Assembly: GCF_937877005.1 (NCBI RefSeq) | Contig: NZ_CALEFV010000167.1 | Coordinates: 1 to 15,003 of the forward strand | Direction of reading: 5' to 3' | Source: an uncultured Fibrobacter sp. | GTDB lineage: Bacteria > Fibrobacterota > Fibrobacteria > Fibrobacterales > Fibrobacteraceae | DNA: 15,003 bases | In this document: one piece after another, positions 5,617 to 13,074 of the stretch | How the letters are laid out: each line of letters starts with the position of its first letter | How positions within the stretch are numbered: the first letter of the stretch is position 1 | Translations under genes and position numbers: made by a program | Notes under the pieces: model-generated | Told to the model about the DNA's origin: nothing | Seen by the model: the letters and a program-made list of their open reading frames with translations, nothing else | Database searches by the model: none

Positions 5617-8421
5617 TTACCGCACCCACTGCGCAAGGGTCTTAATCATGTTTTTTACATCTACGGGTTTTGCGATGTGTGCCTGCATGCCCGCATCTTC
5701 GGCGGCTTTCACGTCTTCGGCAAAGGCATTTGCGGTCATGGCAACAATGGGAATTCCCGCAAGATCCTTATTTTCAAGGAGCCGGATGTTCTTGGTGGCG
5801 GTATAGCCATCCATGACAGGCATCTGGATATCCATGAGAATCAGGTCGTAGTAGCCGGGAGAGGATTTTTCTACCATCTCTACGGCATCCTTTCCGTTTT
5901 CGGCGGTTTCTACAGCAAAACCCATCTGCATAAGGATCATCTTTGCAATTTCCAGGTTCACCAGGTTGTCTTCTACCAAAAGCGCGCGTTTGCCTGCAAA
6001 GGAAACTTCGCTGGTGGCACTTTCGTCGGATTCTTCGGGCTTGTCGCCGCCAAACTTGAGCAGGTCTTCTTCGGTGGCGAGCCTGAACTTGACCCGGACA
6101 ATGATTTCGGTACCGTTCCCGAGAGAGGTGATGACCTCGATGGTGCCACCCATCATGTCGACAATGCTCTTGGTAATGGCAAGACCAAGTCCGGTTCCCT
6201 CTGTGCGGCTATTGGTGGAACTCCGTTCTCGCTCGAATGCAGTGAAAACTTTTCCCACGAAGTCCTTGGACATACCAATACCCGTATCCTGGATTCGGAT
6301 TTCGTAGAAACCGTAGCCATCGTCACCTGCGGCCACTTCCCACAACGATACATTGACATTTCCATTTTCAGGTGTAAACTTGAAGGCATTGGAAAGTACA
6401 TTCAACAGCACACGGTTCAGATTTTTCTTGTCGCACCAAACTAGGCGATTTTTCACCTGCGAGAGATGCAACTTGAAATTGATTTTTTTCTGCTTCATCT
6501 GTTCAACGAACAAGTCCCGGATATTCTCGAAAATCTTGCACAGGTCTTCGGGAGAAAACTCCAGTTCCACCTTGCCGCTTTCGATACGGCTCATTTCCAG
6601 GATGTCGTTAATGAGGGTCAGCAAGTGCTGGCTCGACATGTCAATCTTTTTCAGGTAATTGCGCAGGTTTTCGGTGGCAGGCTCCTTCATGGCTAGATTG
6701 GTGTAACCGATGATGGCGTTCATGGGCGTGCGGATATCGTGACTCATGTTGAAAAGGAACTGGCTCTTGGCAAGGCTCCCTTCTACGGCGCGGATTTTTT
6801 CACGCTCCACGAGTTCGTTCTTTTTGCGTACCTGATTCTGCACGTACAGCATAACGACTAGCCCAACAAATACAATGGCGAGGAGCACGACGCCAGTAAA
6901 GACCAGCATGTCGCGGGAAGCGTCGTCGGGGGCTTTTGCATACAGGAGCTTTGCCACCCACATGATGGCGGAATAAAGGAGCAGGGCAAACAGCACCACG
7001 CCGGAGATGGACATGCCGCTGTATTCGGCGAGGGAACTCCGGCGAATGGTGCTCCAGTAAAAGACAAAGCCCAGCAGGCACCACAGCGACAGGAGCAAGA
7101 AGGCGGCGGAACTCATTGCCTCCATGGCGGCAAGCCTGGGCACAAGCTGCACCACCACGAAGATAATGGATATGATAGTGCCGATACCGCCGGCCACACG
7201 AACTTTGGAGTTGTTTTCGGTCTTTGCAATTTTCCAGGCCGCAGCCGATACATAGCCGAACCCTACAATGGCGCCGAAGGATGTCAGGTCTACAAACCAG
7301 TTCAGCGTGTTTCGGCCCAAAAGCGCAAGCACAATGGAAATGACCATGATGAACAGAATGCTGTTGGTGGTCTTCGAGAATCCGTCAGAAAGGATACGGT
7401 CTTCGGCCATGGTGGAAAGGATGCGCACGATGGCGCGGTAACCGCCTATAAGCCCGGTCAAGATGGCGGCAACGGCAGTGATTCCCAGGACCACAAGGCC
7501 AAAGGGCCCCATAATCTCCTTTACCCCGTAGAAAACGGGCACGGAAACGACCCCTTGTAGCGTGCCGATTTTGGAGACATAGTCACTCCAGGAGCTGAAT
7601 CCTTCTGGAACAACGGCCACTCCTACCAGTGCAATCGATATGTACGAAATAGCGGCCAGGATAATGGCGATGGCGATAATCCACTTGGTCTTTGTGGGCG
7701 AAAAATTGAAGCGGTAGGTCTCGAAGCAGGCCACGTCAAAGCCCACGAAGGCCCACGGGGCAAGAATCACCAGGCTGAAAATGCCGTAAAACGGGTTCAG
7801 CCCTGCCGTACCGAAAACGGGGCCGTTGGTGAGTGCGCCGGTAGCGAGAGCCTTGGGCAGGCAGATAATTCCGATAATGACAATTCCTATGAACAGAATC
7901 AGCGCAAATATGGTCTGCAGCTTGTGCAAGATTCCCTTCAGGAGCAAGAACAGGGTTCCGACCATGGCGAGGCTCACCACAGATACCATGGCCTCGGTAA
8001 GGAAAACCTTGTGCCCCGCTACCGTATAGCTGTACCCGATTTGCAGGGCGTCGCCCAACAGGAGCCTTGCCACGATAAACAGCGCGGTTGCGTTCAGGAA
8101 AACGACGGTCAGGTAAGAAAGGCACAGGAACCAGGAACTGAGAAAGGCGTGGTCGCGGCCGAAGGCTTCCTTGGCGTAGGCGTACACACCGCCGGGCTGG
8201 CCGTTTCGTCCCATCAGGTAAGAGAAATTGTAGCCGATCACCAGCATGATGGCCATACCTGCCAGCATGGTGATGAGGGTTCCCAACGGGCCCGCCACCG
8301 GAAGGAACGTGGTCCCCGGCATCACAAATATTCCCCATCCGACCATGACACCGAAAGCCATGCCCCAGACGTCTAGGCGCGACAGATACTTGGAAATAGC
8401 AGAATTCTTGTCTTGCAACAT
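5617..8421 (-). CDS. APC-family permease domain fused to hybrid histidine kinase and REC
   Basis: The 934-residue protein has two halves. Residues 1-530 are a polytopic membrane domain with about 14 hydrophobic helices, and the first carries GWGIFVMPG (28-36), the broken-helix substrate motif of amino acid-polyamine-organocation (APC) permeases; QPGGVYAY (75-82) is another family-like stretch. After a short linker (531-552) comes a kinase core: His561 in NMSHDIRTPMNAIIG, N-box LSNAFKFT with Asn678, DTGIGM (712-717), GTGLGLA (742-748). One receiver follows at about 811-930, with Asp864 in LMDIQMP and Lys918 in AKPV. There is no HPt domain. It starts 2 bases after the preceding kinase's TAG and has only a weak ribosome site, so translation is probably coupled. 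The membrane half may sense, transport, or both; the analogy is CbrA, whose membrane half is a sodium-solute symporter instead. The fusion has one uninterrupted frame. Substrate unknown, an amino acid is a guess. Confidence 0.9.
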   Translation of the reverse strand: MLQDKNSAISKYLSRLDVWGMAFGVMVGWGIFVMPGTTFLPVAGPLGTLITMLAGMAIMLVIGYNFSYLMGRNGQPGGVYAYAKEAFGRDHAFLSSWFLCLSYLTVVFLNATALFIVARLLLGDALQIGYSYTVAGHKVFLTEAMVSVVSLAMVGTLFLLLKGILHKLQTIFALILFIGIVIIGIICLPKALATGALTNGPVFGTAGLNPFYGIFSLVILAPWAFVGFDVACFETYRFNFSPTKTKWIIAIAIILAAISYISIALVGVAVVPEGFSSWSDYVSKIGTLQGVVSVPVFYGVKEIMGPFGLVVLGITAVAAILTGLIGGYRAIVRILSTMAEDRILSDGFSKTTNSILFIMVISIVLALLGRNTLNWFVDLTSFGAIVGFGYVSAAAWKIAKTENNSKVRVAGGIGTIISIIFVVVQLVPRLAAMEAMSSAAFLLLSLWCLLGFVFYWSTIRRSSLAEYSGMSISGVVLFALLLYSAIMWVAKLLYAKAPDDASRDMLVFTGVVLLAIVFVGLVVMLYVQNQVRKKNELVEREKIRAVEGSLAKSQFLFNMSHDIRTPMNAIIGYTNLAMKEPATENLRNYLKKIDMSSQHLLTLINDILEMSRIESGKVELEFSPEDLCKIFENIRDLFVEQMKQKKINFKLHLSQVKNRLVWCDKKNLNRVLLNVLSNAFKFTPENGNVNVSLWEVAAGDDGYGFYEIRIQDTGIGMSKDFVGKVFTAFERERSSTNSRTEGTGLGLAITKSIVDMMGGTIEVITSLGNGTEIIVRVKFRLATEEDLLKFGGDKPEESDESATSEVSFAGKRALLVEDNLVNLEIAKMILMQMGFAVETAENGKDAVEMVEKSSPGYYDLILMDIQMPVMDGYTATKNIRLLENKDLAGIPIVAMTANAFAEDVKAAEDAGMQAHIAKPVDVKNMIKTLAQWVR

Positions 8422-8423
8422 AT

Positions 8424-10889
8424 CTATTTTCTATTCTGGGCGGTCCAGATGAGTTCTTCGAGAGTCTGGTACAGGTGTTCCGGTTCCACAGGCTTAGAAA
8501 GGTGGGCGTTCATGCCTACCTGCAGGGAGCGCTGCACGTCTTCGTCGAAGGCGTTTGCGGTCATGGCCACGATGGGAACCTTGCGGGAGTCGCTCCGGTC
8601 CAGGGCGCGTATGGCCCTGGTCGCTTCCAGACCGTCCATTTCGGGCATGCGGATGTCCATCAAGATGGCGTCGTAGAAATTTTCGTCGCTCTTGGCGAAC
8701 ATGTCCAGTGCAATCTGGCCGTTTACGGCGTGATCGACAATGGCGTCTTTTACCGTCAACAGCTCCTTCATGATTTCGGCATTGATGAGGATGTCTTCGG
8801 CCAGCAAGATATGCCGCCCGGCGAGGCTTGCACGGCACTTTTTCTTGAAAAGGTTCATGTTGTTTCGACGGGCGACACGTTCGAACTCATCGATGACGTT
8901 GCTTGCAAAGAGCGGTTTCGCAAGGAAACTGTCCACCCCGATATGCAGCGCCTCGTCCATGATTTCGTCCCAGTTGTAGGCGGTAAGGATAATCACCGTA
9001 GTCTCGTTGTCGTAACGTTCACGGATCTTTTTCGCCACTTCCAGGCCGTCCATGTTGGGCATTTTCCAGTCCAGAAGCACCAGGTTGTAGGGCTCGTGCT
9101 TGGCGTGCTTTACCTCCAGCATCTGCAGGGCTTCTTCGCCGCTGGTGCTGGTGTCCGCCTTGATGCCCGCCTCGTCCAGCACGAACCGCGCGTGTTCGCA
9201 GGCGATTGCGTCGTCATCGACGACCAGCACGCTGATGTCGCGCAGGTTCACGTGGTCTATCGACACTACCTCGTGGTCGCAGTTCTTGAGGGTCACCACC
9301 ACCGTGAATACGGAACCTTCGCCTTTCTTTGACTTTACCGAGATAGAACCGTTCATCATTTCCACGATGTTCTTGGTAATCGCCATGCCAAGCCCTGTGG
9401 AACCGAACTTGTTCCTGCGGCTGGAATCTTCTTGGGTAAAGGAATCGAACACCTTCGGAATAAACGATTCGTCCATGCCGATACCCGTGTCCTTCACCTC
9501 GAATTTCAGGGTACTCTGGTCTTCGAACTGCGCAACCTTGGAAATGGTAAGGGTGATGCTCCCGGGGGCTTCGGTAAACTTGATGGCGTTACTCAAGATG
9601 TTGATGAACACCTGCTTGAGCTTCATATCGTCGCCGATAAAGTAGTCGTCAACATGGCCCTCGATGTGGCATTCGAATTTGAGGCCCTTGTCCGAGCACT
9701 GGGACATGACCATGGTGTTGATCTGTTCCAGCATTCCGGCAAAGGAGAACTCCTCCTTGCGCATCACCAGCCTGCCGGATTCGATTCGACTCATGTCCAG
9801 AATGTCGTTGATGAGCCCCAGCAGGTGCCGTGCACTCCCGCCAATCTTTTCCAGGTATTCCCGGGTCCGCTCCGAGATGGCCGGGTCTCTCAGGGCTAGG
9901 CTGTTGAGGCCGATGATGGCGTTCATGGGCGTGCGGATTTCGTGGCTCATGTTCGAAAGGAAGGCCGTCTTTGCCTTGCTGGCCTCTTCCGCCGCATCCA
10001 GCGCTTCGCCCAGGGCCTGGTTCTTGGCCATGGAATCCCGCATTTCGGCATCGATGATGGTAAGCCCCATTCCTACCGCATGCACCATGTGATCCTTGCG
10101 GTCTTCAGGGTGATGCACCCCTGCCATGCGGATCATCTCGTAGTATTCCTTGCCGTCCCGGCGGGCCAGGTAGCGGTAGGCAATCAGTTGTTCGTTCTGG
10201 AGCGCCTCGCGGATGTTCGCGGGCTCGATGAAGTTCAAGAAACCTTCACGATATTTTTCCGTAACGCAGTTGTTGCCGTAGTCCCGGAACCGTTCCAGGT
10301 AGGGGAAATGTACCCCTTCGGCATGCTGGTGGTGGTCTTCGGGGTCGCCGCGGTAGCATACGGCATCGTCCTTGTCGAGGTCCACGTGATAGACGCTTCG
10401 GTAGTCCGAGGCCATGGCGGTAATCATGCTGTCCAGCTGCGCCCGCTGTTTTTGGCCTTCCAACAGCTTCAGTTCAATCTGTTCGTGCTTTTCGGTAATG
10501 TCCGAAATAAAAACATAGTAGAGTCCGCCGTAGTTTTCGCTGTCGGCGTAGTGACCGTAATCGTCTACCCAACGGAGCTTTCCGTCTTTGCGCTTGATGC
10601 GGTACTCGACATAGTCCAGTTTTTCGCTTGATTTTACGATTTGCTCGTCGATAGAGGACTGAATTTTTTCGTAATCCTCGGTGTAAACCATGCCCTTGAA
10701 GGTGAAACCGGTCAGTGACTTGAATTCGTCCAGGTCTCGGCACCCGAAAATATCGAACACCGTGTGGTTTGCGTATAGCAGTTCGCCATCACCTTGAGCC
10801 TTGTAGATGAAGAATCCACCGGGCATGTAGCGCCCGATGTCTTCCACGATGGACATGTTCTTGTCGTTCAGCTTGAAGTGGTTGAACAT
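8424..10889 (-). CDS. Cytoplasmic PAS hybrid histidine kinase with two receivers
   Basis: The 821-residue protein has no transmembrane helix. Residues 14-136 form a PAS domain with a PAC end (RIKRKDGKLRWVDD, then ISDITEKHEQ). A second PAS-like region spans 155-280 and matches residues 368-490 of the 2510-5596 kinase, including ITAMASDYRSVYHVDLD. The kinase core has His316 in SNMSHEIRTPMNAIIGL, N-box Asn434, DTGIGM (467-472) and STGLGMA. REC1 (about 552-670) has Asp607 in LLDWKMP and Lys658; REC2 (about 693-811) has Asp745 in MDIRMP and Lys799. No HPt domain follows. The ATG at 10889 has AAAGG 8 bases upstream and lies 24 bases after the HPt gene. It is clearly paralogous to the 2510-5596 kinase but with a soluble input end, so it should read an intracellular cue. 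The PAS ligand cannot be told from sequence. Confidence 0.92.
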   Translation of the reverse strand: MFNHFKLNDKNMSIVEDIGRYMPGGFFIYKAQGDGELLYANHTVFDIFGCRDLDEFKSLTGFTFKGMVYTEDYEKIQSSIDEQIVKSSEKLDYVEYRIKRKDGKLRWVDDYGHYADSENYGGLYYVFISDITEKHEQIELKLLEGQKQRAQLDSMITAMASDYRSVYHVDLDKDDAVCYRGDPEDHHQHAEGVHFPYLERFRDYGNNCVTEKYREGFLNFIEPANIREALQNEQLIAYRYLARRDGKEYYEMIRMAGVHHPEDRKDHMVHAVGMGLTIIDAEMRDSMAKNQALGEALDAAEEASKAKTAFLSNMSHEIRTPMNAIIGLNSLALRDPAISERTREYLEKIGGSARHLLGLINDILDMSRIESGRLVMRKEEFSFAGMLEQINTMVMSQCSDKGLKFECHIEGHVDDYFIGDDMKLKQVFINILSNAIKFTEAPGSITLTISKVAQFEDQSTLKFEVKDTGIGMDESFIPKVFDSFTQEDSSRRNKFGSTGLGMAITKNIVEMMNGSISVKSKKGEGSVFTVVVTLKNCDHEVVSIDHVNLRDISVLVVDDDAIACEHARFVLDEAGIKADTSTSGEEALQMLEVKHAKHEPYNLVLLDWKMPNMDGLEVAKKIRERYDNETTVIILTAYNWDEIMDEALHIGVDSFLAKPLFASNVIDEFERVARRNNMNLFKKKCRASLAGRHILLAEDILINAEIMKELLTVKDAIVDHAVNGQIALDMFAKSDENFYDAILMDIRMPEMDGLEATRAIRALDRSDSRKVPIVAMTANAFDEDVQRSLQVGMNAHLSKPVEPEHLYQTLEELIWTAQNRK

Positions 10890-10913
10890 GGCGACAACCT
10901 TTAGGCTAAGTTA

Positions 10914-11255
10914 TTATGCGCACAGCTCCGACAATTTATCACGGAGAGTTAGCAGTTCCGAAACCATTCCGCGATAGTCCATTTCCGTTCGGTTCCGCAA
11001 AGGTTCCGTAATCTTTACGGCCATGTCATACATCGGTGTCAGGGCTAGGTTCCCGAGCGCACCTTTCAGGGCGTGAACAGCCTCGAAGGCTTCGTCCAAG
11101 TTGTTGTTTTCGATAGACGACTTAAGTCGATCAAAGTTCTTTTCGGCAGGGATTGTCGCAACCAGCCGCAAGTACAAGGCCTCGTTGCCCATACAGCGGC
11201 CAAGACCTTCCATGGTATTTGCTCCAAAGTCTTTCAGTTTTTCGATAGTAATCAC
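10914..11255 (-). CDS. Stand-alone HPt phosphotransfer protein
   Basis: The 113-residue, largely helical protein carries the histidine phosphotransfer signature HALKGALGNLAL, with His61 as the phosphate carrier (HxxKG pattern). HPt proteins pass phosphate between receiver domains and have no catalytic activity of their own. The start is GTG at 11255, which shares GTGA with the stop of the REC-EAL gene; AGGAG lies 9 bases upstream inside that gene. Start and stop overlap implies translational coupling and matched production of the two proteins. None of the three hybrid kinases in the same run has a C-terminal HPt domain, so this protein is the natural shared shuttle for all of them, with the REC-EAL protein as the likely target. 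The domain call is firm; the partners are inferred from gene order. Confidence 0.88.
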   Translation of the reverse strand: MITIEKLKDFGANTMEGLGRCMGNEALYLRLVATIPAEKNFDRLKSSIENNNLDEAFEAVHALKGALGNLALTPMYDMAVKITEPLRNRTEMDYRGMVSELLTLRDKLSELCA

Positions 11256-12958
11256 GGCTCGTTTCTCCTGTATTCAAGTTCCTTTTCTATAAACGGCACA
11301 AATTCCTCTGGCGGAACCGGCTTCGAGAAGTAGTATCCCTGAATAATATCACAGCCCATCTTCTTGAGAATGTCGAGCTGCGACTGCGATTCAACGCCCT
11401 CGGCAACTGCGGGAATCTTCATGAACTTAGCAATATCCGTCACCAGTTCCACCAGTTTCAGGTTGCGTTCATCCTTTTCCATATTGCGGATAAACGACAT
11501 GTCGATTTTCAGGATATCGATGGGAAGCGTCGTGATCATATTCAGCGAGGAATACCCCGTACCAAAATCGTCCAACTCAATGCGGAAACCAAGTTTTCGC
11601 AGGTTCTCCACGACATCGATTAGCCTACTCATGTTTTCGGAGTAGGCACTCTCGGTCACTTCGAGCAGATAATCCGCAGGAGAAAGCCCGTTAACATCCA
11701 TAATACGCTTCAGTTTCGGTTCAAGTTCCGGATCCAGAATGTCTATGCGCGACACATTTACCGATACCGGAAGAATGGCTCCGTACTGCTCCTTCCACTT
11801 GCGAATCTGGATGGCGACCTCGGTCCAGACAAAGTTGTCCACCTTCTGGATAAGCCCATTGGATTCAAAAAGCGGGATAAAATCGCCAGGGCTAATAAAT
11901 CCAAGCTTCGGGTGTATCCAACGTACCAGTGCCTCGGCACTCGCCAGGCGAGGCACATCGCCCGTTATGTTATACTTGGGCTGGTAATACACCTTTAGGT
12001 CGTGATGGTCGATAGCTTCCTGTAGGTCGCGGATAAGCGTTTCCTCGTAAACGCGGCGAGAGTGCAGTTCGTTGTCGTAGCGAGCAAAGGCTTGAGTAAA
12101 GTCTCCACGGTTACTGTTGCAGGCAGTCTTTGCACGGTCGAACCATGCCTCAATTTCTACATCACGGCTTACATTTTCCCAGAGCCCATAGCGGATGCGC
12201 ACGTTGCTCATCTTGAAGAACTCCGAAATCACCTTGCCAAGAGCTTCCTGCAATGCCGTATAGTCATCCTGATGGGCGCTAAATATGTAGAAAGTATCGG
12301 CATCCGCACGACAGGCAATGGCGTTCATGGGCGAAAGTTCCTTCCGCATAGTCTCGCCAATCTTTGCAAGCAGGTGATCGCCAAAGGGGCGACCGCAGAA
12401 CTCATTCACTAGATGGAACTGTTCGACATCAAATACCAGTGCATCGCGGGGAATGTCACTACTCCAGAGTTCAATCTGGCGGATGTATTCAAAGAAGTAG
12501 TCCCTAGTATAAAGACCCGAAATGCTATCGCGTTCCGTGTGGCTGATAAGGTTCTTGTCCTCGAACAGCTCGATGATGCGCCTGCAACGGGCAATAATCA
12601 CTTCGGGCATGTCGTAGGGTTTCTTGATAAAGTCTGCCGCACCGAGTTCAAGGCTCCTGACTTCGGATTCCTTTTCCGATGTCATCACAATGACCGGAAT
12701 ACGCTTGAGCCGTTCGTCATCATTCCGATGGTTCAAGAATTCAAAGCCGTCCATGACCGGCATCAGCAAGTCCAGAAGCACGAGCGAGTAGGCCGCCCCC
12801 TGATGCGATAGCCTATCCAGAGCCTCCTTTGCATTATCTACGCAATCTACCTCGTAAATATCCCTCAGAATGTTGCACAGGATTTCGCGATTGACCAGTT
12901 CGTCATCGACAATCAGGATTCGCCGTTTCAGGGAGCTGTACTGTCTCATCTTTTCCAT
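11252..12958 (-). CDS. Response regulator with degenerate GGDEF and intact EAL (c-di-GMP phosphodiesterase)
   Basis: The 568-residue soluble protein has three domains. A receiver (about 12-130) has Asp18/Asp19, phospho-acceptor Asp63 in LLDLLMP, Thr93 and Lys113. A GGDEF-like domain (about 140-295) has DADTF (219-223) where GGDEF should be, so cyclase activity is unlikely; it may bind GTP or only shape the protein. The EAL domain (about 305-560) keeps EALVRW (Glu342), SVNVSR (Asn401), EVTES (Glu433), DDFGTGYSSL (Asp463/464), Lys484, AEGVES (Glu520) and QGYYFSKP. It should therefore cut c-di-GMP to pGpG. The ATG at 12958 has GAGG 6 bases upstream and is preferred over Met4. It is the first gene of the signalling run, directly followed by the HPt gene, and is the only member with a recognisable output domain. 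No DNA-binding domain is present. Confidence 0.92.
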   Translation of the reverse strand: MEKMRQYSSLKRRILIVDDELVNREILCNILRDIYEVDCVDNAKEALDRLSHQGAAYSLVLLDLLMPVMDGFEFLNHRNDDERLKRIPVIVMTSEKESEVRSLELGAADFIKKPYDMPEVIIARCRRIIELFEDKNLISHTERDSISGLYTRDYFFEYIRQIELWSSDIPRDALVFDVEQFHLVNEFCGRPFGDHLLAKIGETMRKELSPMNAIACRADADTFYIFSAHQDDYTALQEALGKVISEFFKMSNVRIRYGLWENVSRDVEIEAWFDRAKTACNSNRGDFTQAFARYDNELHSRRVYEETLIRDLQEAIDHHDLKVYYQPKYNITGDVPRLASAEALVRWIHPKLGFISPGDFIPLFESNGLIQKVDNFVWTEVAIQIRKWKEQYGAILPVSVNVSRIDILDPELEPKLKRIMDVNGLSPADYLLEVTESAYSENMSRLIDVVENLRKLGFRIELDDFGTGYSSLNMITTLPIDILKIDMSFIRNMEKDERNLKLVELVTDIAKFMKIPAVAEGVESQSQLDILKKMGCDIIQGYYFSKPVPPEEFVPFIEKELEYRRNEP

Positions 12959-12974
12959 AAACGCCTCTTTCCCC

Positions 12975-12982
12975 TAAATATA
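12975..12982 (-). promoter_or_regulatory. Candidate -7 promoter box for the signalling operon
   Basis: TATATTTA on the minus strand fits TAnnTTT(G/A) and lies 16 bases before the REC-EAL start codon, so the leader would be only about 10-12 bases, just enough for the GAGG site. A TTCG 21 bases upstream is a poor -33 match; the intervening DNA is very A/T-rich. Motif-based prediction. Confidence 0.45.
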
Positions 12983-13046
12983 ACACAAATAACAAATATT
13001 TTACGAAAAAAGTGTCCCAGACGCATGTCGTCCTCAAAATATAGAG

Positions 13047-13054
13047 TATATTAC
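13047..13054 (+). promoter_or_regulatory. Weak candidate promoter box for the polysaccharide lyase gene
   Basis: TATATTAC lies 20 bases before the lyase ATG on the plus strand, in the 116-base divergent gap (12959-13074) that must hold promoters for both the signalling operon and the lyase. No convincing upstream element is seen. The spacing mirrors that on the other strand, which is the main reason to list it. Confidence 0.25.
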
Positions 13055-13074
13055 AAGCGATAAACGAGGTGTAT

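Noticed and set aside
5597..8423. Possibility that the permease-kinase fusion is a sequencing or assembly artefact
   Set aside because: The frame is continuous through the linker at residues 531-552, with no shift in composition, and both flanking genes keep operon-like spacing; homologue comparison would still be useful.
13069..13074. GTG start two codons upstream of the lyase ATG
   Set aside because: The GTG overlaps the GAGG ribosome site that serves the ATG at 13075.
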